Source: Mycobacterium sp. BK086 | Lineage (GTDB): Bacteria; Actinomycetota; Actinomycetes; Mycobacteriales; Mycobacteriaceae | Assembly: GCA_004362315.1 (NCBI GenBank) | Contig: SNWL01000004.1 | Location: 186,001-250,000 of the forward strand | Length of the DNA stretch: 64,000 bases | Direction of reading: 5' to 3' | Part shown: one piece after another, positions 10,386 through 18,701 of the stretch | Layout: every line of letters begins with the position of its first letter | Position numbering within the stretch: the stretch's first letter is position 1 | Position numbers and translations under genes: made by a program | Notes under the pieces: generated by a model | What the model saw: only the letters and a program-made list of their open reading frames with translations | Databases searched by the model: none | What the model was told of the DNA's origin: nothing

Positions 10386-10484
10386 GTGGTTCTTTTCTTC
10401 GAGATCCTCCTGGTCGCAACGGTCGTACTGATCACCTGGTTCGCGTTGTACGCGCTCTACCGACTGATCACCGACGAGTCGTGA
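10386..10484 (+). CDS. Single-helix membrane miniprotein
   Basis: A 32-residue protein that is nearly all one membrane helix ([20 protein letters not shown]) followed by a short polar tail ending ITDES. Support: a TAGACT -10 box 6 nt upstream, which makes the GTG a leaderless start, and a GTGA overlap between its stop and the nitrobindin start. The coupling suggests it is translated together with nitrobindin and may tether or regulate it at the membrane. No family is recognised. Confidence 0.65.
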   Translation: MVLFFEILLVATVVLITWFALYALYRLITDES

Positions 10485-11128
10485 GTCCCGAGGACATCTC
10501 CGGTAGCGGTGATCGCGCCGTAGCCGCGGCGGCCGAGCGAGCCAAGGAGACGGCCGGCCGAAACATCCCCGTTTTCGATGACCTGCCGTTGCCCGCCGAC
10601 ACCGCCAATCTGCGCTTGGGCGCCAATCTGCACGACGCACTGCTGGCCTTGCTGCCGCTGGTCGGCGTCTGGCGCGGCGAGGGCGAGGGCCGCGGCCCGC
10701 ACGGCGATTACCGCTTCGGACAGCAGATCGTCGTCTCGCACGACGGTGGTGACTATCTGAACTGGGACGCCCGATCCTGGCGCCTCGACGAGGGCGGCGA
10801 TTACCACTCCCCTGGCCTGCGAGAGACCGGCTTCTGGCGGTTCGTCACCGACCCTGCCGACGCCGGCGAATCCCAGGCCATCGAGCTGCTGCTGGCGCAC
10901 TCCGCCGGTTACGTCGAGCTGTTCTACGGCCAGCCCCTCACGCAGTCGTCATGGGAGTTGGTGACCGACGCGCTGGCGCGCAGCAAGTCGGGCGTGCTGG
11001 TCGGCGGCGCCAAGCGGCTGTACGGGATCGTCGAGGGCGGTGATCTGGCCTACGTCGAGGAACGTGTCGACGCCGACGGCGGCCTGGTTCCCCATCTGTC
11101 CGCACGCCTGACGCGATACGTCGGCTGA
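10481..11128 (+). CDS. Nitrobindin family heme-binding protein (Rv0813c-like)
   Basis: 215 residues: a flexible N-terminal region of about 50 residues and a ten-stranded nitrobindin beta-barrel starting at GVWRGEGEG, the family signature. Nitrobindins bind ferric heme and isomerise peroxynitrite or react with NO. The expected C-terminal heme ligand region, [22 protein letters not shown], carries a histidine. It overlaps the upstream miniprotein (GTGA) and the downstream lipoprotein (TGATG). Confidence 0.88.
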   Translation: MSPEDISGSGDRAVAAAAERAKETAGRNIPVFDDLPLPADTANLRLGANLHDALLALLPLVGVWRGEGEGRGPHGDYRFGQQIVVSHDGGDYLNWDARSWRLDEGGDYHSPGLRETGFWRFVTDPADAGESQAIELLLAHSAGYVELFYGQPLTQSSWELVTDALARSKSGVLVGGAKRLYGIVEGGDLAYVEERVDADGGLVPHLSARLTRYVG

Positions 11129-11436
11129 TGCGCCGCCTGGCCATCGGGGTCGCCACGGCGGCCACCGCGATCCTCGCCGGCTGCACACCGACGCCGACCC
11201 CGTCCCAGCCCACCGTGATCAGTCCCGCGCCGAGCACCACCGGTCTGGCCACGACCACCAGCACCACGAGTCCGGCGTCTGCCGAGCATGGATCCCTGGC
11301 GCAATGCCTGCACCAGCACGGCGTGCCCGATTCGGCCGGTGCCGCCGTGCTGGGTCCGCCCGCGGGGGTCGACCCCGGGGTGTGGGATCAGGCGCGGAAA
11401 GCCTGCTCGACACTGGAGCCCGGCCCGGCCGGCTAG
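11128..11436 (+). CDS. Small lipoprotein of the QC..HGVP..GVD..VWD family
   Basis: 102 residues. The signal peptide ends in the lipobox ILAGC (Cys at about 19), then a Thr/Pro/Ser-rich spacer and a compact C-terminal module: AQCLHQHGVPDS, PPAGVDPGVWDQARKAC. The module is shared with the lipoprotein on the other side of the ABC transporter, so the two are paralogues. Two module cysteines may pair. Function is unknown. Its ATG overlaps the nitrobindin stop by 1 bp and its end overlaps the ABC ATPase 3' end by 4 bp. Confidence 0.75.
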   Translation: MRRLAIGVATAATAILAGCTPTPTPSQPTVISPAPSTTGLATTTSTTSPASAEHGSLAQCLHQHGVPDSAGAAVLGPPAGVDPGVWDQARKACSTLEPGPAG

Positions 11437-12170
11437 GCTCCCGTGACCCGGCGCAGGAACTGCTGGGTCCGTTCCTGCTGTGGATCGGTCAAAACCTGTT
11501 CCGCAGAACCTGATTCGATGATCCGGCCGCCGTCGAGGAAGCACACCGTGTCGGCGACCTGACGGGCAAAGCCCATCTCGTGGGTGGCCATCACGATCGT
11601 GCTCCCGGCCGCGGCTAGCTCACCCACCAGCTCGAGCACCTCGCCCACGAGCTCAGGATCCAGCGCGCTGGTGATCTCGTCGAGCAGCAGCAGCCGAGGG
11701 CCATAGGCCAGTGCCCGCGCGATCGCCACCCGCTGCTGCTGGCCGCCGGACAGCTTGTCGGGATAGGCATCGGCCTTGTCGGCCAAGCCAACTCGGGCCA
11801 GCAGTTCGCGACCGCGCTCGTCGGCATCGAGCCGGTCGCGGCGGTGCACCACCCGCGGGGCCAGCGTGATGTTGGCCAGCACGCTCATGTGCGGGAACAG
11901 GTTGAACGACTGGAACACCATCCCCATCGCCCGCCGGGCGGAATCGGCATCGATGCGCGGATCGCTGATATCGCGGCCATCGAGGAAGATCTGCCCGTCG
12001 TCGATGTCCTCGAGCAGATCGATACAGCGCAGCAGCGTCGACTTACCCGAACCGGACGCGCCGATGAGCACCACCACCTGATGTTCGGCGACGTCGAGGT
12101 CGACGCCACCGAGAACCGTTCGCTCGCCGTAGTTTTTGACCAGACCGCGGACCGAGAGGACCGCGCTCAC
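11433..12170 (-). CDS. Polar amino-acid ABC transporter ATP-binding protein (GlnQ-like)
   Basis: 245 residues of the HisP/GlnQ type. Walker A is GASGSGKST, the Q-loop lies in VFQSFNLFPHM, the signature is LSGGQQQR, and Walker B is LLLLDEITSALDP. The start is the GTG overlapping the permease stop by 4 bp; a longer upstream reading of the same frame only shadows the permease. It energises import of a polar amino acid, probably glutamine or glutamate. It is the last gene of a three-gene operon. Confidence 0.9.
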   Translation of the reverse strand: MSAVLSVRGLVKNYGERTVLGGVDLDVAEHQVVVLIGASGSGKSTLLRCIDLLEDIDDGQIFLDGRDISDPRIDADSARRAMGMVFQSFNLFPHMSVLANITLAPRVVHRRDRLDADERGRELLARVGLADKADAYPDKLSGGQQQRVAIARALAYGPRLLLLDEITSALDPELVGEVLELVGELAAAGSTIVMATHEMGFARQVADTVCFLDGGRIIESGSAEQVLTDPQQERTQQFLRRVTGA

Positions 12171-12994
12171 AACGCGCCCTGGCGGATTGCCGCTCGCCGC
12201 GTCGCCCAGTCGGCCAGCCGTGCCGACGGCACGGCCAACGCCACGAACAGCAGACCGGCCACCACGTAGGGCGTGAAATTGTAGCTGCTCGCCACCTGGA
12301 TCTGGGCCGCCCGCACCGCGTCGACGGCACCCAGAACCGAAATGAGGCCGCAATCCTTTTGCAGCGCAACGAAATCGTTGAGCAACGCCGGGGTGACGCG
12401 CCGAGCCGCCTGAGGCAGCACGACCAGGCGCATGGTCCGCCGATAATTCAGCCCAAGGGATTTGGCCGCGGCCAGCTGGGACGGGTGCACCGACTCGATC
12501 CCGGCGCGGAACACCTCGGCGACGTACGCCGAATAGATCAGCACCAGCGCCAGCCCGCCCAGCAGCACCGGGTTGTTCGGGATACCGGACAACCGCAGAC
12601 CGGGCAGGCCGAAACCGACGAGGTACAGGCAGATGATCAGCGGCAGGCCTCGAAAGAAATCCACGTAGCCGGTGGCCAGGGTGCGCACCGGAAACCAGAC
12701 CGGGCCGCGCAGGGTGCGCACCGCGGCCAGCGTCAACCCGAACAGCAGGATCAGCACCTGGCACACGACCAGGACCCGCACGTTCAGCCACAGCCCGTCG
12801 AGCACGGCGGGCAGGCTGTGCCATCCCACCCGCAGATTGAAGAACGAGTCCCGCACCCGGGGCCAGCCCGGTGACGACGTCGTGGCCACCACCGCGACCG
12901 CCGCGAAGACCAGCGTCGACACCAGCGCGACGAACGTGGACCGCCGAGCCCTGGACCGCCGGTAGGCGAGGCGCTCGGCGGCCAGCGCCGTCAC
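12167..12994 (-). CDS. Polar amino-acid ABC transporter permease
   Basis: 275 residues of the HisMQ/GlnP type with about five membrane helices. The EAA loop is SLGLNYRRTMRLVVLPQAAR. The start GTG overlaps the binding-protein stop by 4 bp. One permease gene implies a homodimer in the membrane. The order binding protein-permease-ATPase is standard for this class. Confidence 0.9.
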   Translation of the reverse strand: MTALAAERLAYRRSRARRSTFVALVSTLVFAAVAVVATTSSPGWPRVRDSFFNLRVGWHSLPAVLDGLWLNVRVLVVCQVLILLFGLTLAAVRTLRGPVWFPVRTLATGYVDFFRGLPLIICLYLVGFGLPGLRLSGIPNNPVLLGGLALVLIYSAYVAEVFRAGIESVHPSQLAAAKSLGLNYRRTMRLVVLPQAARRVTPALLNDFVALQKDCGLISVLGAVDAVRAAQIQVASSYNFTPYVVAGLLFVALAVPSARLADWATRRAAIRQGAL

Positions 12995-13836
12995 GTGAGT
13001 ACCGGCGCGTTGCCGGCTTCCGCCAGCCACTGCTGCTGCAACTTCGCCAGGGTGCCGTCGGACCGCAGGGCGTCGACCGCACCCGACACGCACGGCGTCA
13101 GCGAGCTGCCCTTGTCGAGGACGATGCCGAACTGTTCGGGTTTCGTTGTGCCGGAAGGCAATTGCCCTACGATGACACCGTCGGTCAGCTCGCTCTGCAC
13201 CTGGAAGGCCGTCGGCAGGTCGAGCACCAACGCATCGATCTGGCCGCTGGTCAGTGCCGCTTTGGCGTCGTCGTTGTTGTTGTAGACGTTGACCGGCACC
13301 GTGGAGCCGACGGCCTTGGCGGCGTCGTAACTGGTGGTGCCCACCTGCGCGCCGAGCCGCAGACCACGCAGGCCCGCCACGGTGGTTACCTTCGCGGCCG
13401 GGGACGACTTGATGGTCACGACAGCCTGCGTGACGTCGTAGTACGGCGAGGAGAAATCGACGGCCTGCTTACGCTCGTCGGTGATCGAGAACTCGTTGAG
13501 GTTGGCGTCGAACGTCTTCGGCCCCGGTGCGATGGCCGCGTTGAACGGAACCCGCACCCACGCAACGTTCTTGGTGTCGTAACCGAGCTTGTCGGCGACC
13601 GCATACGCCACCGCCGACTCGAAACCCTTGCCGTTGGCCGGATTGTCGTCCACGAACCACGGCGGGTAGGCCGGCTGATCGGTGCCGAAGGTCAGCACTC
13701 CGGATTTCAAGGTCGGCAGCGCACCCTTCTCGCACGTGCCACCACCGGTCGCCGTCGTCTCTTTCGACGGGGCGCACCCCACCAATGTCAGCAGCACCGC
13801 AGCGGAAGCGGCGACCGCGATCAACCCATTGCGCAT
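12991..13836 (-). CDS. Amino-acid-binding lipoprotein of the ABC transporter (GlnH-like)
   Basis: 281 residues, solute-binding family 3. The chosen ATG gives a textbook lipoprotein signal (MRNGLIAVAASAAVLL, lipobox LVGC). Earlier in-frame starts would add a 4- or 25-residue extension that spoils the signal peptide. Binding-domain motifs: GFESAVAYAVADKLGY, RVPFNAAIAPG and DFSSPYYDVTQAVV. The ligand is probably Glu, Gln or another polar amino acid. First gene of the operon, divergent from a small lipoprotein gene. Confidence 0.88.
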   Translation of the reverse strand: MRNGLIAVAASAAVLLTLVGCAPSKETTATGGGTCEKGALPTLKSGVLTFGTDQPAYPPWFVDDNPANGKGFESAVAYAVADKLGYDTKNVAWVRVPFNAAIAPGPKTFDANLNEFSITDERKQAVDFSSPYYDVTQAVVTIKSSPAAKVTTVAGLRGLRLGAQVGTTSYDAAKAVGSTVPVNVYNNNDDAKAALTSGQIDALVLDLPTAFQVQSELTDGVIVGQLPSGTTKPEQFGIVLDKGSSLTPCVSGAVDALRSDGTLAKLQQQWLAEAGNAPVLT

Positions 13837-13985
13837 GCGCGGCATCATCGCGCACAGTCGCACCGCCGCGCCAGCAATCCGCTCAAGGCGGTTCGGGGTG
13901 CTCACAGCCATCCCACAGCTCGGTGCTAATCCGCACCTACGGCGCCTACATACGGTCGGGTTTCACTTTCGAGAAGGAGATGAGA

Positions 13986-14324
13986 ATGGTTTTGCGACCG
14001 CTGCATGCCGGGGCGATGACCGCCCTCGGTGTTGCGCTGATCGGGACGGTAGTGGCCTGCTCGCCATCGAGCGTGGCCGCACCGGGCAATCCAGGGGGAC
14101 CCAATGATCCTTTCGCCCAATGCATGACCGAGAACGGCGTGCCCGCACCACCTCAGGGTCAGCCCCCGCAGGGTGGCCCCGGTGGCCCCGGTGGGCCGGG
14201 CGGCCATGGCGGACAGCCACCTCAGGGTCAGCCCCCGGCGCCGCCGGGTGTCGATCAATCGGTGTGGGACAAGGGCCTACAGGCGTGCGCGTCGCTGGCG
14301 CCCGCGCCGCCGCCGCAGCACTGA
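13986..14324 (+). CDS. Small Pro/Gly-rich lipoprotein, paralogue of the one across the ABC operon
   Basis: 112 residues. The signal peptide ends in VVAC (lipidated Cys), followed by the module FAQCMTENGVPAP, a low-complexity Pro-Gln-Gly stretch of about 35 residues, then PPGVDQSVWDKGLQACASL. The flanking halves match the upstream lipoprotein module, with the repeat inserted in the middle. Start: ATG 6 nt after AGGAG; an ATG two codons earlier has no spacing to it. Function unknown. Confidence 0.75.
   Translation: MVLRPLHAGAMTALGVALIGTVVACSPSSVAAPGNPGGPNDPFAQCMTENGVPAPPQGQPPQGGPGGPGGPGGHGGQPPQGQPPAPPGVDQSVWDKGLQACASLAPAPPPQH
14148..14236 (+). repeat. Direct repeat and low-complexity Pro/Gln/Gly coding stretch
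   Basis: The 20-mer beginning CCACCTCAGGG and ending GCCCCC occurs twice, 69 bp apart, flanking short GGTGGCCCC-type repeats. It encodes the PQGQPP and GPGGPGG stretch of the lipoprotein and is a likely site of length variation between strains. Confidence 0.7.
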
Positions 14325-14357
14325 CCAAGCCGCACAAGAAGTCCGCAGAAATGGGGC

Positions 14358-14406
14358 GGCCCCCGAGCCGTTTTTCCTGGTTGGACAAACCAGGAGCTCG
14401 GGGGCC
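14358..14406 (+). terminator. Long interrupted hairpin downstream of the lipoprotein gene
   Basis: Outer 10-bp stem GGCCCCCGAG/CTCGGGGGCC and inner 7-bp stem CCTGGTT/AACCAGG, with TTTTT on the ascending arm between them. It probably terminates the lipoprotein transcript and perhaps the opposite one. The remaining bases up to the aminotransferase stop hold no convincing gene. Confidence 0.55.
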
Positions 14407-14585
14407 GGGTAGCTGCCGGGAATTCGCCAGCGCGCGCAGGGCGCAGGTGAATCCTGGCACCTGGTGCTGCTAGCTGGCAGCCACCTCACATGTCCAAGAA
14501 GCTATCAATTTTCCGGACCACCTCCTTCCCTGTGTACGGCCGACCGTACTCGCGCTCACGCGGGTCTGCCAACAGGTTTTCGCGA

Positions 14586-15461
14586 TCAGCGATCGCTGAC
14601 GATGGCCGCGTCGACCAGGGCGGTGACCTCGGCGGCCAGCCGGTTGTGCGGTAGGGCGCGGCCGTCGAGGGTGTGCACCCGCGCCCCGAGGGTGATACTC
14701 GATACCAGCCAAACACCTTGGGCATCAAGCAAATCCGACGGCCGCAGGGCGCGGTAATCGCAGTCGTAGCCCTTGTCACGAGCGACCTGGAACAGTGCCT
14801 GCTGGGTGGTGCCGCGCAGGATCGGATACCAGGGCGGCGGTGTGAGAAAGCAGGTGCCGCCGGAGCCGTCGTCGGTGGCGACCACGACCGTGGAACGCGG
14901 TCCTTCGAGTAGAAACCCGTCGGAGCTGACGAAGATGACGTCGCCGGCGCCCTTGTCGGCGGCGTGCCGCAATGCGGCCATGTTCACCGCATACGACAAC
15001 GTCTTGGCCCCTGCCACCAGCCAGGGCATGGCATCCACCCCGCTGGCGGGCAGCCCGCGATCCAGCACCACCGCGGCGATGCCGTCGCGGCGGGTGACGG
15101 CAACCCGCTCCGGGAGCGGATTCACCGTCAGGAAGGCGGTCGGGGCCGAACCACCCTCGCGCCCGCGGCTGTAGACGAGCCGCAGGGCCGCCTCATCGGC
15201 CGACTTCCACTGCTCGACCGCGATGGCGATGGCTCTCCGCCATGCGTCCAGGTCCGGCGCGGGCAGGTCCATCATCCTGGCGGACTGGACCAGTCGATAC
15301 AGGTGCGCTTCCACCAGGCAGGCGCGGCCGTCGCGCACCAGCAGCGTCTCGAAGATGCCGTCACCGCGCACGGCCGCCAAGTCATCGGCGAACAACAGCG
15401 GCTGGCCCGGATCACGCACCTCGCCGTCGAGCGTGACGAGCACCGATAACTGGCCGGACAT
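14586..15461 (-). CDS. Class IV aminotransferase (PabC-like, Rv0812-type)
   Basis: 291 residues of the class IV fold (ADC lyase, D-amino-acid and branched-chain transaminases). Seen: RGDGIFETLLV near the N-terminus, the PLP-binding Lys in GAKTLSYAVNM, and EGPRSTVVV in the phosphate-binding region. M. tuberculosis Rv0812 at this position is regarded as a possible 4-amino-4-deoxychorismate lyase (folate synthesis). The adjacent divergent gene encodes a folate-binding YgfZ protein, which fits. Substrate is not settled by sequence. Confidence 0.82.
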   Translation of the reverse strand: MSGQLSVLVTLDGEVRDPGQPLLFADDLAAVRGDGIFETLLVRDGRACLVEAHLYRLVQSARMMDLPAPDLDAWRRAIAIAVEQWKSADEAALRLVYSRGREGGSAPTAFLTVNPLPERVAVTRRDGIAAVVLDRGLPASGVDAMPWLVAGAKTLSYAVNMAALRHAADKGAGDVIFVSSDGFLLEGPRSTVVVATDDGSGGTCFLTPPPWYPILRGTTQQALFQVARDKGYDCDYRALRPSDLLDAQGVWLVSSITLGARVHTLDGRALPHNRLAAEVTALVDAAIVSDR

Positions 15462-15489
15462 GAGGCATGAGCGTACTGGCAGCCCGCCG

Positions 15490-15495
15490 TAGAGT
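15490..15495 (+). promoter_or_regulatory. -10 box TAGAGT for leaderless ygfZ mRNA
   Basis: TAGAGT (TANNNT) ends 6 nt before the GTG start of the YgfZ gene, the spacing expected when transcription begins at the start codon. Confidence 0.6.
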
Positions 15496-15501
15496 TGATG
15501 T

Positions 15502-16590
15502 GTGTCAGCCGTCCCCGCCCCTGACAGTTCCCCCGACGCCGGTGCGATCTGGCACCACGGCGATCCGTTCGGCGAGCAGCGCTCCGCTGCCCATGACGCC
15601 GTCGTGGTGGACCGGTCCAACCGTGCCGTCCTCGCCCTCACCGGAGCCGACCGGCGCACCTGGCTGCACTCGATCTCGACCCAACACGTCAGCGAGCAGC
15701 CCGACGGCACGTCCACCGAGAACCTCAGCCTCGACGGGCAGGGCCGCGTCGAGGATCACTGGGTGCAGACCGAGCTGGATGGGGTCACCTATCTCGACAC
15801 CGAGGGCTCCCGTGGCGAGCCGCTGTTGGCCTACCTGACCAAGATGGTGTTCTGGTCGGACGTGGCACCGAAACTGACCGACCTCGCCGTGCTCTCGCTG
15901 CTCGGCCCGCGCCTGGCCGAGCCCGCCGTGCTGGCGGCGCTGGGCCTCACCGAACTCCCCGCAGAGTCGATCGCAGTACCGATTGACGGCGGCTTCGTGC
16001 GCCGAAACCCGGCCGAACCCGGCCAGATCGAGCTCGACCTGCTGGTTCCGCGCGACAGTGCCGCCGACTGGCTGGCCCGGCTGGAGGCCGCCGGGGTGCG
16101 TCGCGCCGGTGTCTGGGCTTATGAGGCGCATCGGGTCGCCGCGCAGCGGCCCCGACTGGGCGTGGACACCGACGAGCGGACCATCCCGCACGAGGCGGGC
16201 TGGATCGGTGCGCCCGGGCAAGGGGCTGTGCACCTCGACAAGGGCTGCTATCGCGGCCAGGAAACCGTGGCACGCGTCCACAACCTGGGAAAGCCGCCCC
16301 GGATGCTGGTCCTGGTGCACCTCGACGGATCCGGGGAGCGGCCCGCCACCGGCGACCCGCTGCTCGCAGGCGGGCGTGTCGTCGGCCGCCTCGGCACCGT
16401 CGTCGATCACGTCGATCTCGGCCCGATCGCGCTGGCTCTGGTGAAGCGTGGCATCCCGGCCGATACCGCGCTGACCACGGGCGGCGAGCATCAGGTGGCC
16501 GCGGAGATCGACCCGGACTCGCTGCCACCGACCGACGCGGTGGGCGCCGGGCGGCTCGCGGTGGAGCGCCTTCGCCGCGGCGCAGTGTGA
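15502..16590 (+). CDS. ygfZ: YgfZ/GcvT-family folate-binding protein
   Basis: 362 residues with a GcvT-like tetrahydrofolate-binding fold. The diagnostic motif KGCYRGQE is present (about residue 250), with its invariant Cys. YgfZ proteins assist assembly or repair of iron-sulfur clusters in a folate-dependent way. The start is a GTG placed 6 nt after a -10 box, so the mRNA is probably leaderless. It is divergent from the PabC-like gene and stands alone. Confidence 0.88.
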   Translation: MSAVPAPDSSPDAGAIWHHGDPFGEQRSAAHDAVVVDRSNRAVLALTGADRRTWLHSISTQHVSEQPDGTSTENLSLDGQGRVEDHWVQTELDGVTYLDTEGSRGEPLLAYLTKMVFWSDVAPKLTDLAVLSLLGPRLAEPAVLAALGLTELPAESIAVPIDGGFVRRNPAEPGQIELDLLVPRDSAADWLARLEAAGVRRAGVWAYEAHRVAAQRPRLGVDTDERTIPHEAGWIGAPGQGAVHLDKGCYRGQETVARVHNLGKPPRMLVLVHLDGSGERPATGDPLLAGGRVVGRLGTVVDHVDLGPIALALVKRGIPADTALTTGGEHQVAAEIDPDSLPPTDAVGAGRLAVERLRRGAV

Positions 16591-16656
16591 CGTTCACCCT
16601 CGGCCGAACGGGCCTGCCAGCACATCGCAGTGCGGCACGGTAAGGTGTTGGCAGGA

Positions 16657-16727
16657 CAATAACGAACACACAGATCGGAGCCGCCTGCATCCCGGGCCGC
16701 TCCGTTATTGCGCGAGGGGGTTCCCCC
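16657..16727 (+). promoter_or_regulatory. Structured 5' untranslated region of the DUF3073 gene
   Basis: An 8-bp inverted repeat CAATAACG/CGTTATTG encloses a nested GAGC/GCTC pair. Then GGGGG-TT-CCCCC abuts the ATG directly, so the purine-rich ribosome site GAGGGGG is itself in a hairpin. This is consistent with translational control; the trigger is unknown. Confidence 0.45.
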
Positions 16728-16919
16728 ATGGGCCGCGGCCGGGCAAAGGCAAAGCAGACCAAGGTTGCTCGGGAGCTGAAATACAGCTCCCCACAGACCG
16801 ATTTCAGCAGGCTCCAACAGGAGCTGTCGGGGTCGGAGTCTGAGTCGAGAGAGCCTGACACCGTCGACAACGGGTTCGACGAGGACCCGTGGGCCGACGA
16901 GGGCAGCTGGCGGCGCTGA
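16728..16919 (+). CDS. DUF3073 small basic/acidic protein (Rv0810c-like)
   Basis: 63 residues. The basic N-terminus MGRGRAKAKQTKVARELKY is the DUF3073 signature; the C-terminal half is acidic and Ser-rich and ends WADEGSWRR. The family is conserved across actinobacteria, next to purM, with no assigned function. The charge pattern suggests nucleic-acid or ribosome binding (inference). The gene follows an unusually structured leader. Confidence 0.88.
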   Translation: MGRGRAKAKQTKVARELKYSSPQTDFSRLQQELSGSESESREPDTVDNGFDEDPWADEGSWRR

Positions 16920-16935
16920 GCGCCGCTTCCCCTTC

Positions 16936-18006
16936 TTAGAAGCGCGGATGCAGCCCGACGAGCTTGGCTCGTGGGCCGTCCTTCCCCTTGGTGACAGTGC
17001 CCAACGTCCAGCAGTTCAGGTGGCGCGCAGTCAGAATCGCCAATGCGCGGTCGGTGTCCTCCGGCGCGACGACGGCGACCATGCCGACACCCATGTTGAA
17101 CGTCTTCTCCATCTCAACGCGGTCGATCCGGCCGCGTTGCTGGATCATTGCGAATACCGGTGCGGGAGTCCAGGTTCCACGGTCCAGTTCGGCGACCAAC
17201 CCGTGCGGGACGACGCGCTCCAGATTGCCGGCCAGCCCACCCCCGGTGACATGGCAGAAGGTGCGGACCTGCGTCTCGGCGGCCAGCGCCAGGCAGTCCT
17301 TGGCGTAGATGCGGGTGGGTTCGAGCAGTTCCTCGCCGAGCGTGCGGCCGAACTCCTCGACGTGGCCGGCGAGGTTCATCCGGTCGATCTCGAGCAGAAC
17401 CTTGCGGGCCAGCGAATAGCCGTTGGAGTGCAGCCCCGACGACCCCATCGCGATGATCACGTCACCGGGGCGGACCCGCTCGGGTCCCAGCACGTCGTCG
17501 GCCTCGACGACACCCACACCGGTCGCGGAGATGTCGTAGTGGTCGGGCTCCATCAGGCCGGGGTGTTCTGCGGTCTCCCCGCCCAGCAACGCGCAACCGG
17601 CTGCCACGCAGCCCTCGGCGATACCGGCGACGATCGCCGCGACCCGCTCCGGGACGGTGCGCCCGACGGCGATGTAGTCCTGCAGGAACAGCGGCTCGGC
17701 CCCGCACACCACGAGGTCGTCGACAACCATCGCCACCAGGTCGAGTCCGACCGTGTCGTGCTTGTCCATCGCCTGCGCCACGGCCAGCTTGGTCCCGACA
17801 CCGTCGGTCGACGCAGCCAGCAGCGGCTCCCGATACCCGCCACGCAGGGCGAACAGCCCGGCGAAGCCGCCAAGCCCGCCACGCACCTCGGGCCTGGTGG
17901 CCCGCTTCGCCAGCGGCTTGAACAGCTCGACCGCGCGGTCACCGGCCTCGATGTCCACTCCGGCCGATGCGTAGGAGATGTGGTTGTCTTCCTCGCGATC
18001 CGTCAT
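16936..18006 (-). CDS. purM: Phosphoribosylformylglycinamidine cyclo-ligase PurM
   Basis: 356 residues, AIR synthetase family. Seen: SYASAGVDIEAGD at the N-terminus, the DGVGTKLAVAQ substrate and ATP loop, LLGGETAEHPG, and the C-terminal FNMGVGMVAVV. It closes FGAM to aminoimidazole ribotide, step 5 of purine synthesis. Start: ATG of MTDREEDNHIS; the 15-residue upstream extension does not look like the family. A TAGCCT box 8 nt before this ATG suggests a very short or absent leader. Confidence 0.95.
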   Translation of the reverse strand: MTDREEDNHISYASAGVDIEAGDRAVELFKPLAKRATRPEVRGGLGGFAGLFALRGGYREPLLAASTDGVGTKLAVAQAMDKHDTVGLDLVAMVVDDLVVCGAEPLFLQDYIAVGRTVPERVAAIVAGIAEGCVAAGCALLGGETAEHPGLMEPDHYDISATGVGVVEADDVLGPERVRPGDVIIAMGSSGLHSNGYSLARKVLLEIDRMNLAGHVEEFGRTLGEELLEPTRIYAKDCLALAAETQVRTFCHVTGGGLAGNLERVVPHGLVAELDRGTWTPAPVFAMIQQRGRIDRVEMEKTFNMGVGMVAVVAPEDTDRALAILTARHLNCWTLGTVTKGKDGPRAKLVGLHPRF

Positions 18007-18054
18007 CGCGCATAAGGCTACCGGTCCCCGACCGTCACCGACACGGGCCATAGT

Positions 18055-18672
18055 TCAGCCGACGTTGCGGGCCAGCCATGCGCGCAACGGCGCTCCGGCC
18101 CGCAGCGTGGTGACCACCCGGTCCTTGGCCTTCGCGGTGCCCAGCCAGGCGCCCACGGGAAAGGTCTTCATCATCGCGATGCCCTTGTGGCGGAGCAGCT
18201 CGACGCGGGGATGGTCCTTCGGATATCCGCGCGGCGCGGTCTTGAGCACGTCGTGGGCCATCGTGTCGTAACCGCCGTCGTGCAGCGCGGCGACGATCCC
18301 GGCGAGCTCGGGACCCGACTTCTTGTGGTCGACGGCCTCGCGGTAGCGGGCCAGCGCGGCCGCGTCCGGCATGTACAGGCCGCTGCCCACCGAGAGTCCG
18401 TCGGCAGAGAACGACACGTATCCCGAGCCGATCATCGCCGCGCAGTTGGTCTTGTAGGGCAACTTGTCGGCGCTGAACCGCACATCGCGGTAGGGCCGAA
18501 ACAGCTTGCCCGCGCCGAACTCCTCGGCCAGCTCGGCCAGCAGTTCCTCCATCGGCGCCTTCACCTTGCGGTCGTAGACCGCGCGGTGCTCGGTCCAGTA
18601 CACCTTGGAGTTGTCGGCCTCCAGGCCCTCATAGAACTCGACGGCCTCGATCGGCCAGCCGCGAAACGCCAT
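18055..18672 (-). CDS. DUF2461 (TIGR02453) protein
   Basis: 205 residues. The family signature is present: FYEGLEADNSKVYWTEHRAVYDRKVKAPME at the N-terminus (in two parts, WxxNNxK-like then the charged helix), FRPYRDVRFSADKLPYKTN in the middle. DUF2461 proteins are widespread in bacteria with no known reaction. Start: ATG of MAFRGWP, which fits the family. It lies 48 bp upstream of purM on the same strand, possibly co-transcribed. Confidence 0.85.
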   Translation of the reverse strand: MAFRGWPIEAVEFYEGLEADNSKVYWTEHRAVYDRKVKAPMEELLAELAEEFGAGKLFRPYRDVRFSADKLPYKTNCAAMIGSGYVSFSADGLSVGSGLYMPDAAALARYREAVDHKKSGPELAGIVAALHDGGYDTMAHDVLKTAPRGYPKDHPRVELLRHKGIAMMKTFPVGAWLGTAKAKDRVVTTLRAGAPLRAWLARNVG

Positions 18673-18701
18673 ACGAACATTGTGTGACACAGTGTCCGTC
18701 C

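Noticed and set aside
14148..14236. Repeats as a possible CRISPR or mobile element end
   Set aside because: Only two copies, in frame inside a lipoprotein gene; coding low complexity explains them.
16948..18015. 355-codon open frame opposite purM
   Set aside because: Antisense shadow; composition typical of reversed GC-rich coding sequence.
18686..18696. GACAC-A-GTGTC repeat between the DUF2461 and cupin genes
   Set aside because: Short, and no further support; noted only as part of the intergenic region.
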